Shown here in pieces: positions 8,799 through 17,039 of a DNA stretch of 64,000 nucleotides. The position numbers and the translations under genes were made by a program. Under the pieces are notes generated by a model. The model searched no databases and was not told where the DNA came from. It worked only from the letters and a program-made list of their open reading frames with translations. Within the stretch, counting starts at the first letter, position 1, and each line of letters starts with the position of its first letter. This stretch comes from Streptomyces sp. ISL-10 (GTDB taxonomy: Bacteria; Actinomycetota; Actinomycetes; Streptomycetales; Streptomycetaceae), in assembly GCF_018614575.1 (NCBI RefSeq), contig NZ_JAGGOJ010000003.1, positions 682,001-746,000 on the forward strand, read 5' to 3'.

Positions 8799-9278
8799 AT
8801 GTCGGAGATCAGATATGTCCGGGGGGACGCCACCGCGCCGCACGGCAAAGGCGTCAAGCTGATCGCCCACGTGTGCAATGACCTCGGGGGCTGGGGCAAG
8901 GGCTTCGTGCTCGCCCTCTCCCGCCGCTGGCCGGAGCCCGAGGCGGCTTTCCGCCGCTGGCACCGGGACCGCGCGAAGAACGACTTCGGGCTGGGCGCCG
9001 CCCAGTTCGTCCAGGTCGGCCCGTACGTCTGGGTGGCCAACATGGTGGGCCAGCGCGGCATACGTACCGGCAGCAAGGGTGTCCCCGTGCGCTATGAGGC
9101 CATCGACACGGCGCTCGCCGCCGTTGCCGACAAGGCGCTGGAGCTGGGCGCCTCGGTCCATCTGCCGCGCATCGGCTGCGGGCTGGCGGGCGGCAAGTGG
9201 TCGCGGGTCGAGCCGCTGATAGCCGAGCGGCTGGCGGCGCGGGGCATCGACGTGACGGTGTACGACCACGGCGACTGA
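8799..9278 (+). CDS. Macro-domain protein (ADP-ribose-binding, possible deacylating hydrolase)
   Basis: The protein is a single macro domain of 159 residues. IRYVRGDAT forms the first strand and loop, HVCNDLGGWGKGF the adenosine/ribose-binding segment, and HLPRIGCGLAGGKW the diphosphate loop. The layout resembles stand-alone Poa1p/OARD1-type macro domains, which hydrolyse ADP-ribose-1''-phosphate or ADP-ribosyl esters. Whether this one is catalytic is unknown. ATG 8799 gives the canonical N-terminus. It lies 132 nt from the divergent MerR gene and may share its control region. Confidence 0.88.
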   Translation: MSEIRYVRGDATAPHGKGVKLIAHVCNDLGGWGKGFVLALSRRWPEPEAAFRRWHRDRAKNDFGLGAAQFVQVGPYVWVANMVGQRGIRTGSKGVPVRYEAIDTALAAVADKALELGASVHLPRIGCGLAGGKWSRVEPLIAERLAARGIDVTVYDHGD

Positions 9279-9341
9279 CCGCCTGAAGAGCCCCGGTCCG
9301 CCGGGCTCTACGATGGCCGTCGGCATCCACGGGGGCAGTAC

Positions 9342-10049
9342 ATGACGACGACGTATTCACTGGTCAACACCGGCCGCGGCGGGCGGCGCGGCAAGGTCAA
9401 GGGCCTCGGGCCGAGCGGTGGTCCGCCGATCGCCGTCGTGGCCGACGAGGGCGGGGACCGGCTGTGGCCCGTCGCCGCGTTGCAGCGCGACCACGGGGCG
9501 GGCGCGTTCCCGGCGGAGGGGGCGTCGCGGGAGTTCGTCCTGTGGTCCTACGAGGACCCTCGCAAGCTGCTGGCCCGGGTGACCACGGAGGACCTGCCGG
9601 GCCTGGGCTCCGGCGGACCCGGCGCCGTCTACCGGGTCGAGGACGCGCACGGCGTTCCGCTCGGCCGCATACGGGTGCGGCGCGGGTCGCTCCTCCGGCT
9701 CGGCCGCACGCGTTGGACCGTCGAGCCTGCGCACGGGCGCCCCGCGCGCGGATTCGCCGGGCGGCTGATCTGGTGGGCGCTGTGGTGGACGGCGTTCATG
9801 CCGTACAACCTCGTCGTTCTCATCGGCGCCTTCACCGGCCTCGCCGAGGACCCGGTGACCTGCCCGCGACGGCTGATCCTGCGGGACGGGTCGGGCCGGG
9901 CGCCGCTGGTGTACCGGGGCATGCTCGACGATTACCGGGCGGTCGACGGCGCCTGGGACCCACGTCTGGTGGCGGCCCTGGTCGGCATCCACCAGACGTA
10001 CACCTCGGTCGCGGCGAGCGACGACACCGACTGGTACGCCAAGGGCTGA
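9342..10049 (+). CDS. Hypothetical protein with one or two membrane segments
   Basis: This 235-residue protein belongs to no family I recognise. It has a beta-rich N-terminal half with charged residues. A hydrophobic, Trp-rich stretch at about 146-168 (LIWWALWWTAFMPYNLVVLI) could be one long or two short membrane segments. The C-terminal region is soluble. ATG 9342 follows GGGGGCAG. The codon pattern is typical Streptomyces coding sequence. It lies 63 nt after the macro-domain gene in the same direction, so co-transcription is possible. Confidence 0.75.
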   Translation: MTTTYSLVNTGRGGRRGKVKGLGPSGGPPIAVVADEGGDRLWPVAALQRDHGAGAFPAEGASREFVLWSYEDPRKLLARVTTEDLPGLGSGGPGAVYRVEDAHGVPLGRIRVRRGSLLRLGRTRWTVEPAHGRPARGFAGRLIWWALWWTAFMPYNLVVLIGAFTGLAEDPVTCPRRLILRDGSGRAPLVYRGMLDDYRAVDGAWDPRLVAALVGIHQTYTSVAASDDTDWYAKG

Positions 10050-10255
10050 GCAACGGGTGTCCGAGCGGCTTCACGGCGACCCGGGCCGACGTGCCCCCAG
10101 GGGACGAACGGCCGTGCCGGACGAACGATTTCAGCCTGCCGACGTTCAGCGGACGCACTGGCAGAGCGACCCGACCACCTGACCTGACCGCCCCGACCCG
10201 CCGCCCCCTCCGGCCCGTGCTTGGGTGACAGGGGCCGGCGCGGGACACTGCTGCC

Positions 10256-11809
10256 ATGAGTGCCGCTGCCACGAGTGCCGTGCCGTCGCTCGATGTGCTG
10301 GTGGTGGGTGCAGGGCCGACCGGTCTGGCTCTGGCGGCCCAGTTGCAGAGGTACGGGGCGCGGTTCCGGGTCATCGACCGGCATCTGGACCGGGCGCGTG
10401 AATCGCGTGCCCTGGCCGTCCAGCCGCGGACGCTGGAGGTTCTCGCCCCCTTCGGCGTCTCCGACGAACTGGTTCGGCGCGGGAACCCCGCGGTGCAGTT
10501 GCGGTTGCATCTCCCCGGTCGGACGGTGCGGCTGCCGCTGTTCGACCTGGGTGTCGCCGACACCCCGTACCCGTTCCTGCTGTTCCTGTCTCAGGCGGAG
10601 ACGGAAGGCGTCCTCGGCCGCCACCTGACCGACAACGGGACTCTCCTCGAGCGCGGCACCGAGCTGGTGGAACTGGCCGATGAACGCGACGGGGTGGCCT
10701 GCCGGCTGAGGAAGCGGGACGGCCCCGAAGAGATGCTGACCGCCCGGTACGTCGTCGGCTGCGACGGGGCGCGCAGCACCGTGCGCAAGCAGGCGGGCAT
10801 CGGCTTCGAGGGCCACGCCTACCCGCAGACGTTCCTGCTCGCCGACCTGGAGGTCGACGGTCTGGAGCCGGGAGCCGCGCACGCCTGCATGACGGAGGCG
10901 GGCATGGTGTTCTTCTTCCCCCTGGAGACGCCCGCCGGCTGGCGGATGCTCGCGATGCGACCGCCCGGTGCCCCGGGTGCGGACACCACCGTGAACCTCG
11001 CGCTGCTGCAGTCGTTGGTCGATCGCTACGTGAGCATGCCGCTGCGCTTGCACGACCCGGTGTGGATGACGGACTTCCGGATCCACCACCGCGGTGCCGT
11101 GAGGTACCGGTCGGGGCGGATCTTTCTGGCGGGCGACGCCGCCCACATCCACAGCCCCGCCGGTGCCCAGGGCATGAACACCGGCATCCAGGACGCCCTC
11201 GACATCGGCTGGAAGCTCGCCCTGGTCTGCCGCGGCGCCGCACCGGACGTCCTGCTGGACAGCTATGAGGCCGAACGGGCCCCGGTCGGCCGGAGCGTCC
11301 TGCGCTTCACCGACCGCGCGTTCAAGGTGGCCACGAGTGGCCACCCCCTGATCCGGCTGGCACGCACCCGCATCGCGCCGCGTGTCGCACCGCTCGTCCT
11401 GCGTCCCCAACCCCTGCGCGCCGCCGCCTTCCGCCGGCTGGGCCAACTCGCCGTCCACTACCGGCGGAGCCCGGCCACCACCGCAGGGCCGCGGGTGCCG
11501 CGCCGCGGTCCCAAGGCGGGCGACCGGTTGCCCGACCGCCCGCGCGGCCTGCAGGCAGTGGTAGCCGGGCCCGGCTACCACCTGCTCCTGTGCGGTCCGG
11601 CGAACGCCTGGGACCGCGGACGGATCAGCAGCGCTCTCGAAGGCCGCGACGCACTCCTCCATGTGCACACGTCCGGAGCGAATGCGCCCTGGCGGGGCAC
11701 CGCTCACTGCCTGGTCCGCCCCGACGGCTACATCGGGTATCTCGCGGCAGGCAGGGATCTGGACGGCCTCTTCCGCTACCTCGACCAGTGGTTGCCGCGC
11801 CAGGGCTGA
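10256..11809 (+). CDS. FAD-dependent aromatic hydroxylase (PHBH-type monooxygenase)
   Basis: The 517-residue group A flavoprotein monooxygenase has the N-terminal Rossmann motif VVGAGPTGLALA (about 16-27). It also has the DG motif VVGCDGARSTVRK near 170 and the FAD/ribityl motif IFLAGDAAHIHSPAGAQGMN near 290. The last 120 residues resemble the thioredoxin-like C-terminal domain of polyketide hydroxylases and phenol hydroxylases. Such enzymes insert one oxygen atom into an aromatic substrate using NAD(P)H. No polyketide or aromatic pathway lies nearby, so it may detoxify an antibiotic or xenobiotic phenol. The substrate is not predictable. Confidence 0.9.
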   Translation: MSAAATSAVPSLDVLVVGAGPTGLALAAQLQRYGARFRVIDRHLDRARESRALAVQPRTLEVLAPFGVSDELVRRGNPAVQLRLHLPGRTVRLPLFDLGVADTPYPFLLFLSQAETEGVLGRHLTDNGTLLERGTELVELADERDGVACRLRKRDGPEEMLTARYVVGCDGARSTVRKQAGIGFEGHAYPQTFLLADLEVDGLEPGAAHACMTEAGMVFFFPLETPAGWRMLAMRPPGAPGADTTVNLALLQSLVDRYVSMPLRLHDPVWMTDFRIHHRGAVRYRSGRIFLAGDAAHIHSPAGAQGMNTGIQDALDIGWKLALVCRGAAPDVLLDSYEAERAPVGRSVLRFTDRAFKVATSGHPLIRLARTRIAPRVAPLVLRPQPLRAAAFRRLGQLAVHYRRSPATTAGPRVPRRGPKAGDRLPDRPRGLQAVVAGPGYHLLLCGPANAWDRGRISSALEGRDALLHVHTSGANAPWRGTAHCLVRPDGYIGYLAAGRDLDGLFRYLDQWLPRQG

Positions 11810-11894
11810 GCCGCCAGGGCTGAGCCCGGCAGGTCTGAGCCGGTAGGGCATTCGGGCGCCGCGCCGCGCGGGCCAGGTTCGATGGATGTCTATG

Positions 11895-11949
11895 TTGACG
11901 TTCGTCGAATCAGGTGCCATGCTGATGCCAAGACATCGACAGATATCGA
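11895..11949 (+). promoter_or_regulatory. Promoter region of the ArsO-like gene with ATCGA repeats
   Basis: TTGACG at 11895-11900 and CATGCT about 17 nt later resemble -35 and -10 elements. ATCGA occurs twice, at 11935-11939 and 11945-11949, one helical turn apart. This could be an ArsR-type site, but no arsR gene is in the window. Regulation by a distant ArsR is inference. Confidence 0.4.
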
Positions 11950-12031
11950 ATCAATCAGCCGGTCCTCTGCTTCCCTGTGAGGCCACCGGCTTCCACACCT
12001 GACTCACCCGTCCAGAAAGAGGCCTCACCTC

Positions 12032-13390
12032 ATGAGCTCGCACCCAGACCTCCCCGTCGTCGTCATCGGAGCCGGCCCGGCCGGCCTGGCCGCCGCCGCC
12101 CACCTCGTCGGGCGCGGCATCGAGCCCCTGGTCCTGGAGGCAGGACCGGTCGCGGCAAGCGCCGTGCGCGACTGGTCGCACGTCAGGCTGTTCTCCCCCT
12201 GGTCCGAGGTCGTCGATCCCGTGGCCGAGAAGCTCCTCGCCCCCACCGGCTGGACCGCACCCGACGCCGCCGCCTACCCCACGGGCGGGGACTGGGCGGA
12301 GCAGTACCTCCAGCCGCTGGCCGACGTCCTCGGCGCCAAGGTCCGCACGGGCGCCCGTGTCACCGGCGTCTCGCGCCTCGGACGGGACCGTGTCGTGGAC
12401 GCCGACCGCGATCAGCAGCCCTTCACCGTCCATGTCTCGTACGCCGACGGCCGCGAGGAGCGGCTCACCGCCCGCGCCGTCATCGACGCCTCTGGCACCT
12501 GGACCATCCCCGGCCGCATCGGTGGTGACGGGCTGCCCGCGCTGGGCGAGCGTGCCGCGGCCGACCGCATCTCCTACCGGGTTCCCGACCTCAAGGACCC
12601 GGCCGTACGGGCCCGATACGCGGGCAGGCGCACCGCCGTCATCGGCTCGGGCGCCTCCGCCTTCACCGCCCTCGCCTCCCTGGCGGACCTGGCCGAGGAG
12701 ACTCCCGGCACGCACGCGGTGTGGATCCTGCGCCGGGGCATCAGCGGCAGCACCTTCGGCGGCGGCGAGGCGGACCAGCTCCCCGCCCGTGGCGCACTCG
12801 GCCTCGCGGCGAAGGCCGCCGTCGACCAGGGGTACGCCGACGCGGTGACCGGCTTCCGCACCACCGCCGTCGAGAGGACCGGTGAGCAGCTGGTGCTCGA
12901 AGCCGAGGACGGCCGACGCCTCGACCCCGTCGACGAGGTCATCGTCCTGACCGGTTTCCGCCCCGACCTGTCCTTCCTCGACGAACTGCGCCTCGGACTC
13001 GACGAACGCCTCCAGGCCCCCGTCGAACTCGCCCCGCTGATCGACCCCAACCAGCACTCGTGCGGCACGGTGTACCCCCACGGGCACCGCGAACTGGCCC
13101 ACCCCGAACCGGGCGTCTACCTCGTGGGCATGAAGTCCTACGGCCGCGCCCCGACGTTCCTCGCCATGACCGGCTACGAGCAGGTCCGCTCCATCGCCGC
13201 CGCCCTCGCCGGCGACCTCGAAGCGGCCGACCGCGTCGAACTGACCCTGCCCGAGACCGGAGTCTGCGGCGGCGCCGGACTTTTCGACCAGCCGGCAGCC
13301 GCCCAGGCCGAGTCCGGCGGCGGGTGCTGCGCCACCCCGAGCACCCTCCAGATCGGCGTCGGAGCCCCTGTCTCCTCCGGCGGCTGCTGA
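12032..13390 (+). CDS. arsO: ArsO-like flavin-dependent monooxygenase
   Basis: This 452-residue protein has two nucleotide-binding motifs: FAD at the N-terminus (VVIGAGPAGLAAAAHL, about 10-25) and NAD(P)H in the middle (TAVIGSGASAFTAL). This is the arrangement of flavin-containing monooxygenases. The C-terminus is unusual, with a Cys pair (GGGCCATPS) and a terminal SSGGC that could bind thiophilic metalloids. It matches my recollection of the arsO product of Streptomyces arsenic islands, whose exact reaction is unsettled. The next gene, an MFS exporter, starts 5 nt after the stop. No arsR, arsB/acr3 or arsC is nearby. Confidence 0.72.
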   Translation: MSSHPDLPVVVIGAGPAGLAAAAHLVGRGIEPLVLEAGPVAASAVRDWSHVRLFSPWSEVVDPVAEKLLAPTGWTAPDAAAYPTGGDWAEQYLQPLADVLGAKVRTGARVTGVSRLGRDRVVDADRDQQPFTVHVSYADGREERLTARAVIDASGTWTIPGRIGGDGLPALGERAAADRISYRVPDLKDPAVRARYAGRRTAVIGSGASAFTALASLADLAEETPGTHAVWILRRGISGSTFGGGEADQLPARGALGLAAKAAVDQGYADAVTGFRTTAVERTGEQLVLEAEDGRRLDPVDEVIVLTGFRPDLSFLDELRLGLDERLQAPVELAPLIDPNQHSCGTVYPHGHRELAHPEPGVYLVGMKSYGRAPTFLAMTGYEQVRSIAAALAGDLEAADRVELTLPETGVCGGAGLFDQPAAAQAESGGGCCATPSTLQIGVGAPVSSGGC

Positions 13391-13395
13391 ACCTC

Positions 13396-14691
13396 GTGAC
13401 AGACCTCGATGCGAGCGGGGCCGCGACCGGAACAGGGGACCGGTGGCGGCCCCGCGCCGCCCTGCCTGCCCTGTGCGCGACCCAGATCACCAGCTGGGGC
13501 ATCGTCTACTACGCCTTCCCCGTGCTGAACCCGCAGATCACCGAGGACACCGGCTGGTCGGCGGGTGCGACGACGGCCGCGTTCTCGGCCGCGCTCCTCG
13601 TCTCCGCGCTCGCCGGAATCCCCATCGGCCGGATCCTCGACCACCGCGGCCCGCGCGCCGTCATGACCGTCGGCTCCCTCATCGGCACGGCGAGCCTGGC
13701 CGTCGTGGCAACCGCCCCCAACGCCGCCGTGTTCACGGCCGGGTGGCTCCTCGCCGGGCTCGCCATGGCCGCCACCTTCTACCGGCCCGCCTTCGCCGCA
13801 CTGACTCGCTGGTGGGCGCCGGGCCACGTGCGCGCCCTCACTCTCGTCACCCTCGCCGGAGGACTCGCCTCCACCCTCTTCGCGCCCCTCACGGCCGTTC
13901 TCGCCGACCACCTGTCCTGGCGCAGCACCTATCTGGTGCTCGCCGCGATCCTCGCGGTGGTCACGGTGCCCGCCCACGCCCTCGCCCTGCGCGGCCCCTG
14001 GCCTCCGGCCCCCACCGCACCCGCCCCCGCGGAGGGAAGTGTCGCCTCCGTGGCCCGCAGCCGACCGTTTGTGCTGCTGGCCACCGCCTTCACCCTCTCC
14101 GGCTTCGCGATGTACGCCGTCGTCATCGCCCTCGTCCCACTCCTGCTCGAACGCGGCTGCACCACCACCCAGGCCGCCTGGATCCTCGGCATCGGCGGCG
14201 CCGGACAGACCGTCGGACGCACCTTGTACGCCGCCCTATCCCGCCGTGTCGGCCCAACTCCCCGCACTACGGCCCTCATGGCCCTCGGCGGTGTCACCAC
14301 GGCCGGTTTCGCGCTGATCCCGGGCCCGTACGCCGTGCTGATCGTGCTGTCGGTCGTGGCCGGCATGGTCCGCGGCAACCTCACCCTCCTGCACGCCACC
14401 GCCGTCACCGAACGATGGGGCACCACCCACTACGGCAGGCTCTCCGGTCTCCTCACGGCCCCCGCCACCATCGCCGCCGCCCTCGCGCCCTTCGCCGGGG
14501 CCGCACTCGCCGGATCCCTGAACGGCTACCCCGCGCTCTTCCTCACCCTCAGCGCATTGTCCGCCGCGGCCGCGGTACTGGCCGCCGTCAGCTCCACCAC
14601 GCGCACCGGGCCGGGCAAGCGCTCCACCACACGCACCGGGCCGAGCAAGCGGAAGGGGCATGCCCACCACCGTGGGCACGCCCCGCTGTGA
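13396..14691 (+). CDS. MFS transporter paired with the ArsO-like protein
   Basis: The 431-residue protein has about 12 hydrophobic segments and the MFS loop GRILDHRGPRAVM between helices 2 and 3. The GTG at 13396 is the natural start because it follows the arsO stop at once. The pair probably modifies and exports a toxic compound, possibly an arsenical, but the substrate is not visible. The C-terminal tail is odd. It carries two copies of the decapeptide STTRTGP(G/S)KR from a 30-nt tandem duplication, then a His-rich end, and the terminator hairpin lies inside the last codons. Confidence 0.85.
   Translation: MTDLDASGAATGTGDRWRPRAALPALCATQITSWGIVYYAFPVLNPQITEDTGWSAGATTAAFSAALLVSALAGIPIGRILDHRGPRAVMTVGSLIGTASLAVVATAPNAAVFTAGWLLAGLAMAATFYRPAFAALTRWWAPGHVRALTLVTLAGGLASTLFAPLTAVLADHLSWRSTYLVLAAILAVVTVPAHALALRGPWPPAPTAPAPAEGSVASVARSRPFVLLATAFTLSGFAMYAVVIALVPLLLERGCTTTQAAWILGIGGAGQTVGRTLYAALSRRVGPTPRTTALMALGGVTTAGFALIPGPYAVLIVLSVVAGMVRGNLTLLHATAVTERWGTTHYGRLSGLLTAPATIAAALAPFAGAALAGSLNGYPALFLTLSALSAAAAVLAAVSSTTRTGPGKRSTTRTGPSKRKGHAHHRGHAPL
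14593..14652 (+). repeat. 30-nt tandem duplication inside the MFS gene
   Basis: Two 30-nt units (14593-14622 and 14623-14652) differ at three positions. Because the unit is a multiple of three, the reading frame is kept and the decapeptide repeats. Confidence 0.85.
14655..14684 (+). terminator. Terminator overlapping the end of the MFS gene
   Basis: GGGGCATGCCCAC (14655-14667) pairs with GTGGGCACGCCCC (14672-14684), 12 of 13 bp, with a CACC loop. The stop codon is at 14689-14691, so the hairpin is encoded within the reading frame. Confidence 0.7.
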
Positions 14692-14703
14692 CGGAACGAC
14701 CAG

Positions 14704-15783
14704 TCAGTAGACGGCGACCCCGTACGCGCTCAGCGCCTCGCGCACCGGCTGGTGCAGGGCCGAGCCATTGGTGCCGGTGCAGCCGGAGCTGCCCGAGTGG
14801 ATGCCCAGGGCCGTGGAGCCCGCGAAGTGGGCGCCACCGCTGTCACCGCCCGCGGAACAGGCCGTGGTGCGGACCAGGTTGTGGACCGGTCCGCCGCCGT
14901 AGTTCACGGTGACGTTCACCGCGGTCACCGTGCCGCTGGTCACCTTGGTCGTGGAGCCGGACTTGCTCAGGGACTGGCCGACGATCGCGTCGGCCGCCGA
15001 GCTGATGTCCTGGTTGCTGCCGTTGTAGAGGTTGACGTCACCCGCGGGTTGCGAGCCGTCGGTGTACCGGACGAGGCCGTAGTCGTTGGTCGGGAAGCTG
15101 GTGCCCACACGGGTGCCGATGGACGGCCCGCCGGACGTGGCCGACCAACTGCTCGCCGAGTTGGTGCAGTGCCCGGCGGTCAGGAAGTAACGGGTCGTCC
15201 CCTTGGAGACGTTGAACGCCGCCGAGCAGCGGTAGCCGCCGCCGTAGACCGCGTCCCCGCCCACCACTTCCTCGGTGAAGATGCCGGGGACGCGCTTGAT
15301 CCGCACGCTGTCGCCGAGCGTGGCGGCGACCTTCCTCAGCCGGGCCATGTCGCGGGCGGACACGGAGGAGTCGGCCTCGATCGCGACCTGGTTGGTCGAG
15401 GGGTCGACACCCCACGACGTACCGGCGATCTGGGCCTTGGCCCGCAGGGTGTCCATCGCGGACCGCAGCTGTGCCTTGCTGCGGGAGACGAGCTCGGCGC
15501 GGGCACCGGTTGCCCGTACCCTCTCGGCGGCCTCGGCGTCCGTCACCGTGACCACCAGCTCGCCGCTCGCGGCGTCGAGGTAGGAGCCGGCGGTGCGGTC
15601 CCCGAGGTCGCGTGCGATCCGGCTGTGCTGGGCGTAGTGCGCGGCAGTCGCCGCGACGCCCGGGGCCGGGCTGCCGGCCGCCTTCGGGTCGTCGGCGGCC
15701 GCGGCAGGGGTGGAGCCGAGTCCGACGGCCGTCAGGGCCAGAAGGGCGGGAAGGCAGATGTGCGCGCGGAGCGTGCGTCTCAT
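14704..15783 (-). CDS. Secreted chymotrypsin-fold serine protease, streptogrisin-like, with propeptide
   Basis: This 359-residue S1 family preproprotease has a signal peptide at about 1-33 (RRTLRAHICLPALLALTAVG, cleavage after an AAA region). A propeptide of roughly 140 residues follows. The mature domain begins near VVGGDAVYGG. The triad is visible: His in YFLTAGHCTN, Asp in PTNDYGLVRY and Ser in CSAGGDSGGAHF. The NLYNGSNQDI loop recalls streptogrisin D more than A or B. ATG 15783 has GAAGGAG upstream. It converges on the MFS gene. Alternative longer starts lack a signal peptide. Confidence 0.93.
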   Translation of the reverse strand: MRRTLRAHICLPALLALTAVGLGSTPAAAADDPKAAGSPAPGVAATAAHYAQHSRIARDLGDRTAGSYLDAASGELVVTVTDAEAAERVRATGARAELVSRSKAQLRSAMDTLRAKAQIAGTSWGVDPSTNQVAIEADSSVSARDMARLRKVAATLGDSVRIKRVPGIFTEEVVGGDAVYGGGYRCSAAFNVSKGTTRYFLTAGHCTNSASSWSATSGGPSIGTRVGTSFPTNDYGLVRYTDGSQPAGDVNLYNGSNQDISSAADAIVGQSLSKSGSTTKVTSGTVTAVNVTVNYGGGPVHNLVRTTACSAGGDSGGAHFAGSTALGIHSGSSGCTGTNGSALHQPVREALSAYGVAVY

Positions 15784-15916
15784 CGGGGCTTCTCCTTCTA
15801 CGAGTCCGTGGGGGGATTGCCGCGGGGACGGCAATATGGACTGGACCAGTCCGGAGTGCGGACTCAATCTGGCATGGCCCTGACATCGACACAAGGGTGG
15901 TGCCGCGCGCTTGCGC

Positions 15917-16918
15917 CTACTGGCCGGAGGCAATCACCGGATAGTGGTCGGACAGATTGGTGTACGTGTACGTGATGCCCCAACTGGAGACCGACCAGGG
16001 CGGACTCTGCTCCTTGATCACCTCATTGGTCCAGCCCGCGGGCTTCGCGTGGCCCGCACGGTGCAGCACATGGTCGAGATCCTCGCGGGGGTCGTCGGGA
16101 TAGCGCTCCGCGGCGATCGAGTTCTCCTGGGTGTCGAAGGAGTACGGGTGGCCCGTCCGCGCGTCCGCTCCCGCGAAGCCGCCGGCGGCGAGCATCGAGG
16201 CGTACTCGGGAGTGCGCGAGTCCACGTTGAAGTCGCCCGCCACGACGACTTGCTCGGTGGCCGGGATGTTCTTGCCGTCCAGGAAGGCGTCCATTGCGCG
16301 GAACTGACGGCTGCGCGTCTCGGCGGCCTCGCCCGCGTCGCACCCGGGGTCCGTCGACTGGGCGTGTGTGCCCACGACGTGCACCTTCGTGCCGTTCACG
16401 TCGAGGACCGCGTACACGAATCCCTTGTTGGAGTACCAGTCCGCACCGCAGGCGTCCGCGTAGACGTACTGCTCCTTGCGCACGATCGGCCACTTGCTCA
16501 GGACCGTGACACCCCCGTCCTCGGGAGTGGTCGCCGAGTACGCGCCGCCTGTCGCGTCCCAGCCGTTCTTGCTCCGGCCCATCACCGGCGTCTGGTACGG
16601 GTACCGGTTCGCGGCCCTGCTCTTCAGTGCGTCCGACGAGGAGTTGTCGAAGGCCTCCTGGAGCACGACGACGTCGTGGCCCTGGAAGAACGGCGCCGCG
16701 GGGATGGCGGCCGCCCGGTGGTCCTGGCCCCAGTTGGGGTAGAGCGACTTGCTGAACAAGAACGCGTTGTAGGTGAGGACCTTCAGGTTCGGCGTACCGG
16801 CGGCCGGGGCCGCGGCCGCCGTCGGAGCGGCGCCCGCCAGGGCGGTGGCGGTGAGCGCGGCGGACAGGACGGCGGACACGGCGGCGCCGGAGAAACGGCG
16901 GAGCTCTGCGTGCGGCAC
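15917..16918 (-). CDS. Secreted sphingomyelinase C / phospholipase (EEP superfamily)
   Basis: The 333-residue secreted phosphodiesterase has a signal peptide ending near residue 38 (AGAAPTAAAA). It belongs to the endonuclease/exonuclease/phosphatase superfamily. The metal ligand Glu is in VVLQEAFD, with His and Asp/Asn in VVGTHAQS and VVAGDFNVDS, and the catalytic His is in LSDHYPVIA. This set and length match bacterial neutral sphingomyelinases, including Streptomyces SMase. The reaction splits sphingomyelin into ceramide and phosphocholine. GTG 16918, with GGGAG 6 nt upstream, is preferred over a longer N-terminus. It sits 133 nt upstream of the protease gene on the same strand. Confidence 0.9.
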   Translation of the reverse strand: MPHAELRRFSGAAVSAVLSAALTATALAGAAPTAAAAPAAGTPNLKVLTYNAFLFSKSLYPNWGQDHRAAAIPAAPFFQGHDVVVLQEAFDNSSSDALKSRAANRYPYQTPVMGRSKNGWDATGGAYSATTPEDGGVTVLSKWPIVRKEQYVYADACGADWYSNKGFVYAVLDVNGTKVHVVGTHAQSTDPGCDAGEAAETRSRQFRAMDAFLDGKNIPATEQVVVAGDFNVDSRTPEYASMLAAGGFAGADARTGHPYSFDTQENSIAAERYPDDPREDLDHVLHRAGHAKPAGWTNEVIKEQSPPWSVSSWGITYTYTNLSDHYPVIASGQ

Positions 16919-16989
16919 TGGATCTCCCGTTCGTGGTGGGGGGTTCCCGCCGGCCTGTGGACCGGCGCCGCACATCAAAGCAGCCGTAG

Positions 16990-17003
16990 TTACCTTCTGG
17001 TAA
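16990..17003. promoter_or_regulatory. Small palindrome upstream of the sphingomyelinase gene
   Basis: TTACC-TTCT-GGTAA, flanked by TAG and TAG, lies 72 bp upstream of the sphingomyelinase start in an AT-richer patch. It could be an operator or part of the promoter. No cognate regulator is adjacent. Confidence 0.35.
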
Positions 17004-17039
17004 TAGGCAGGTGCCCGCTTTCTTTACGCCGTCCCACGA

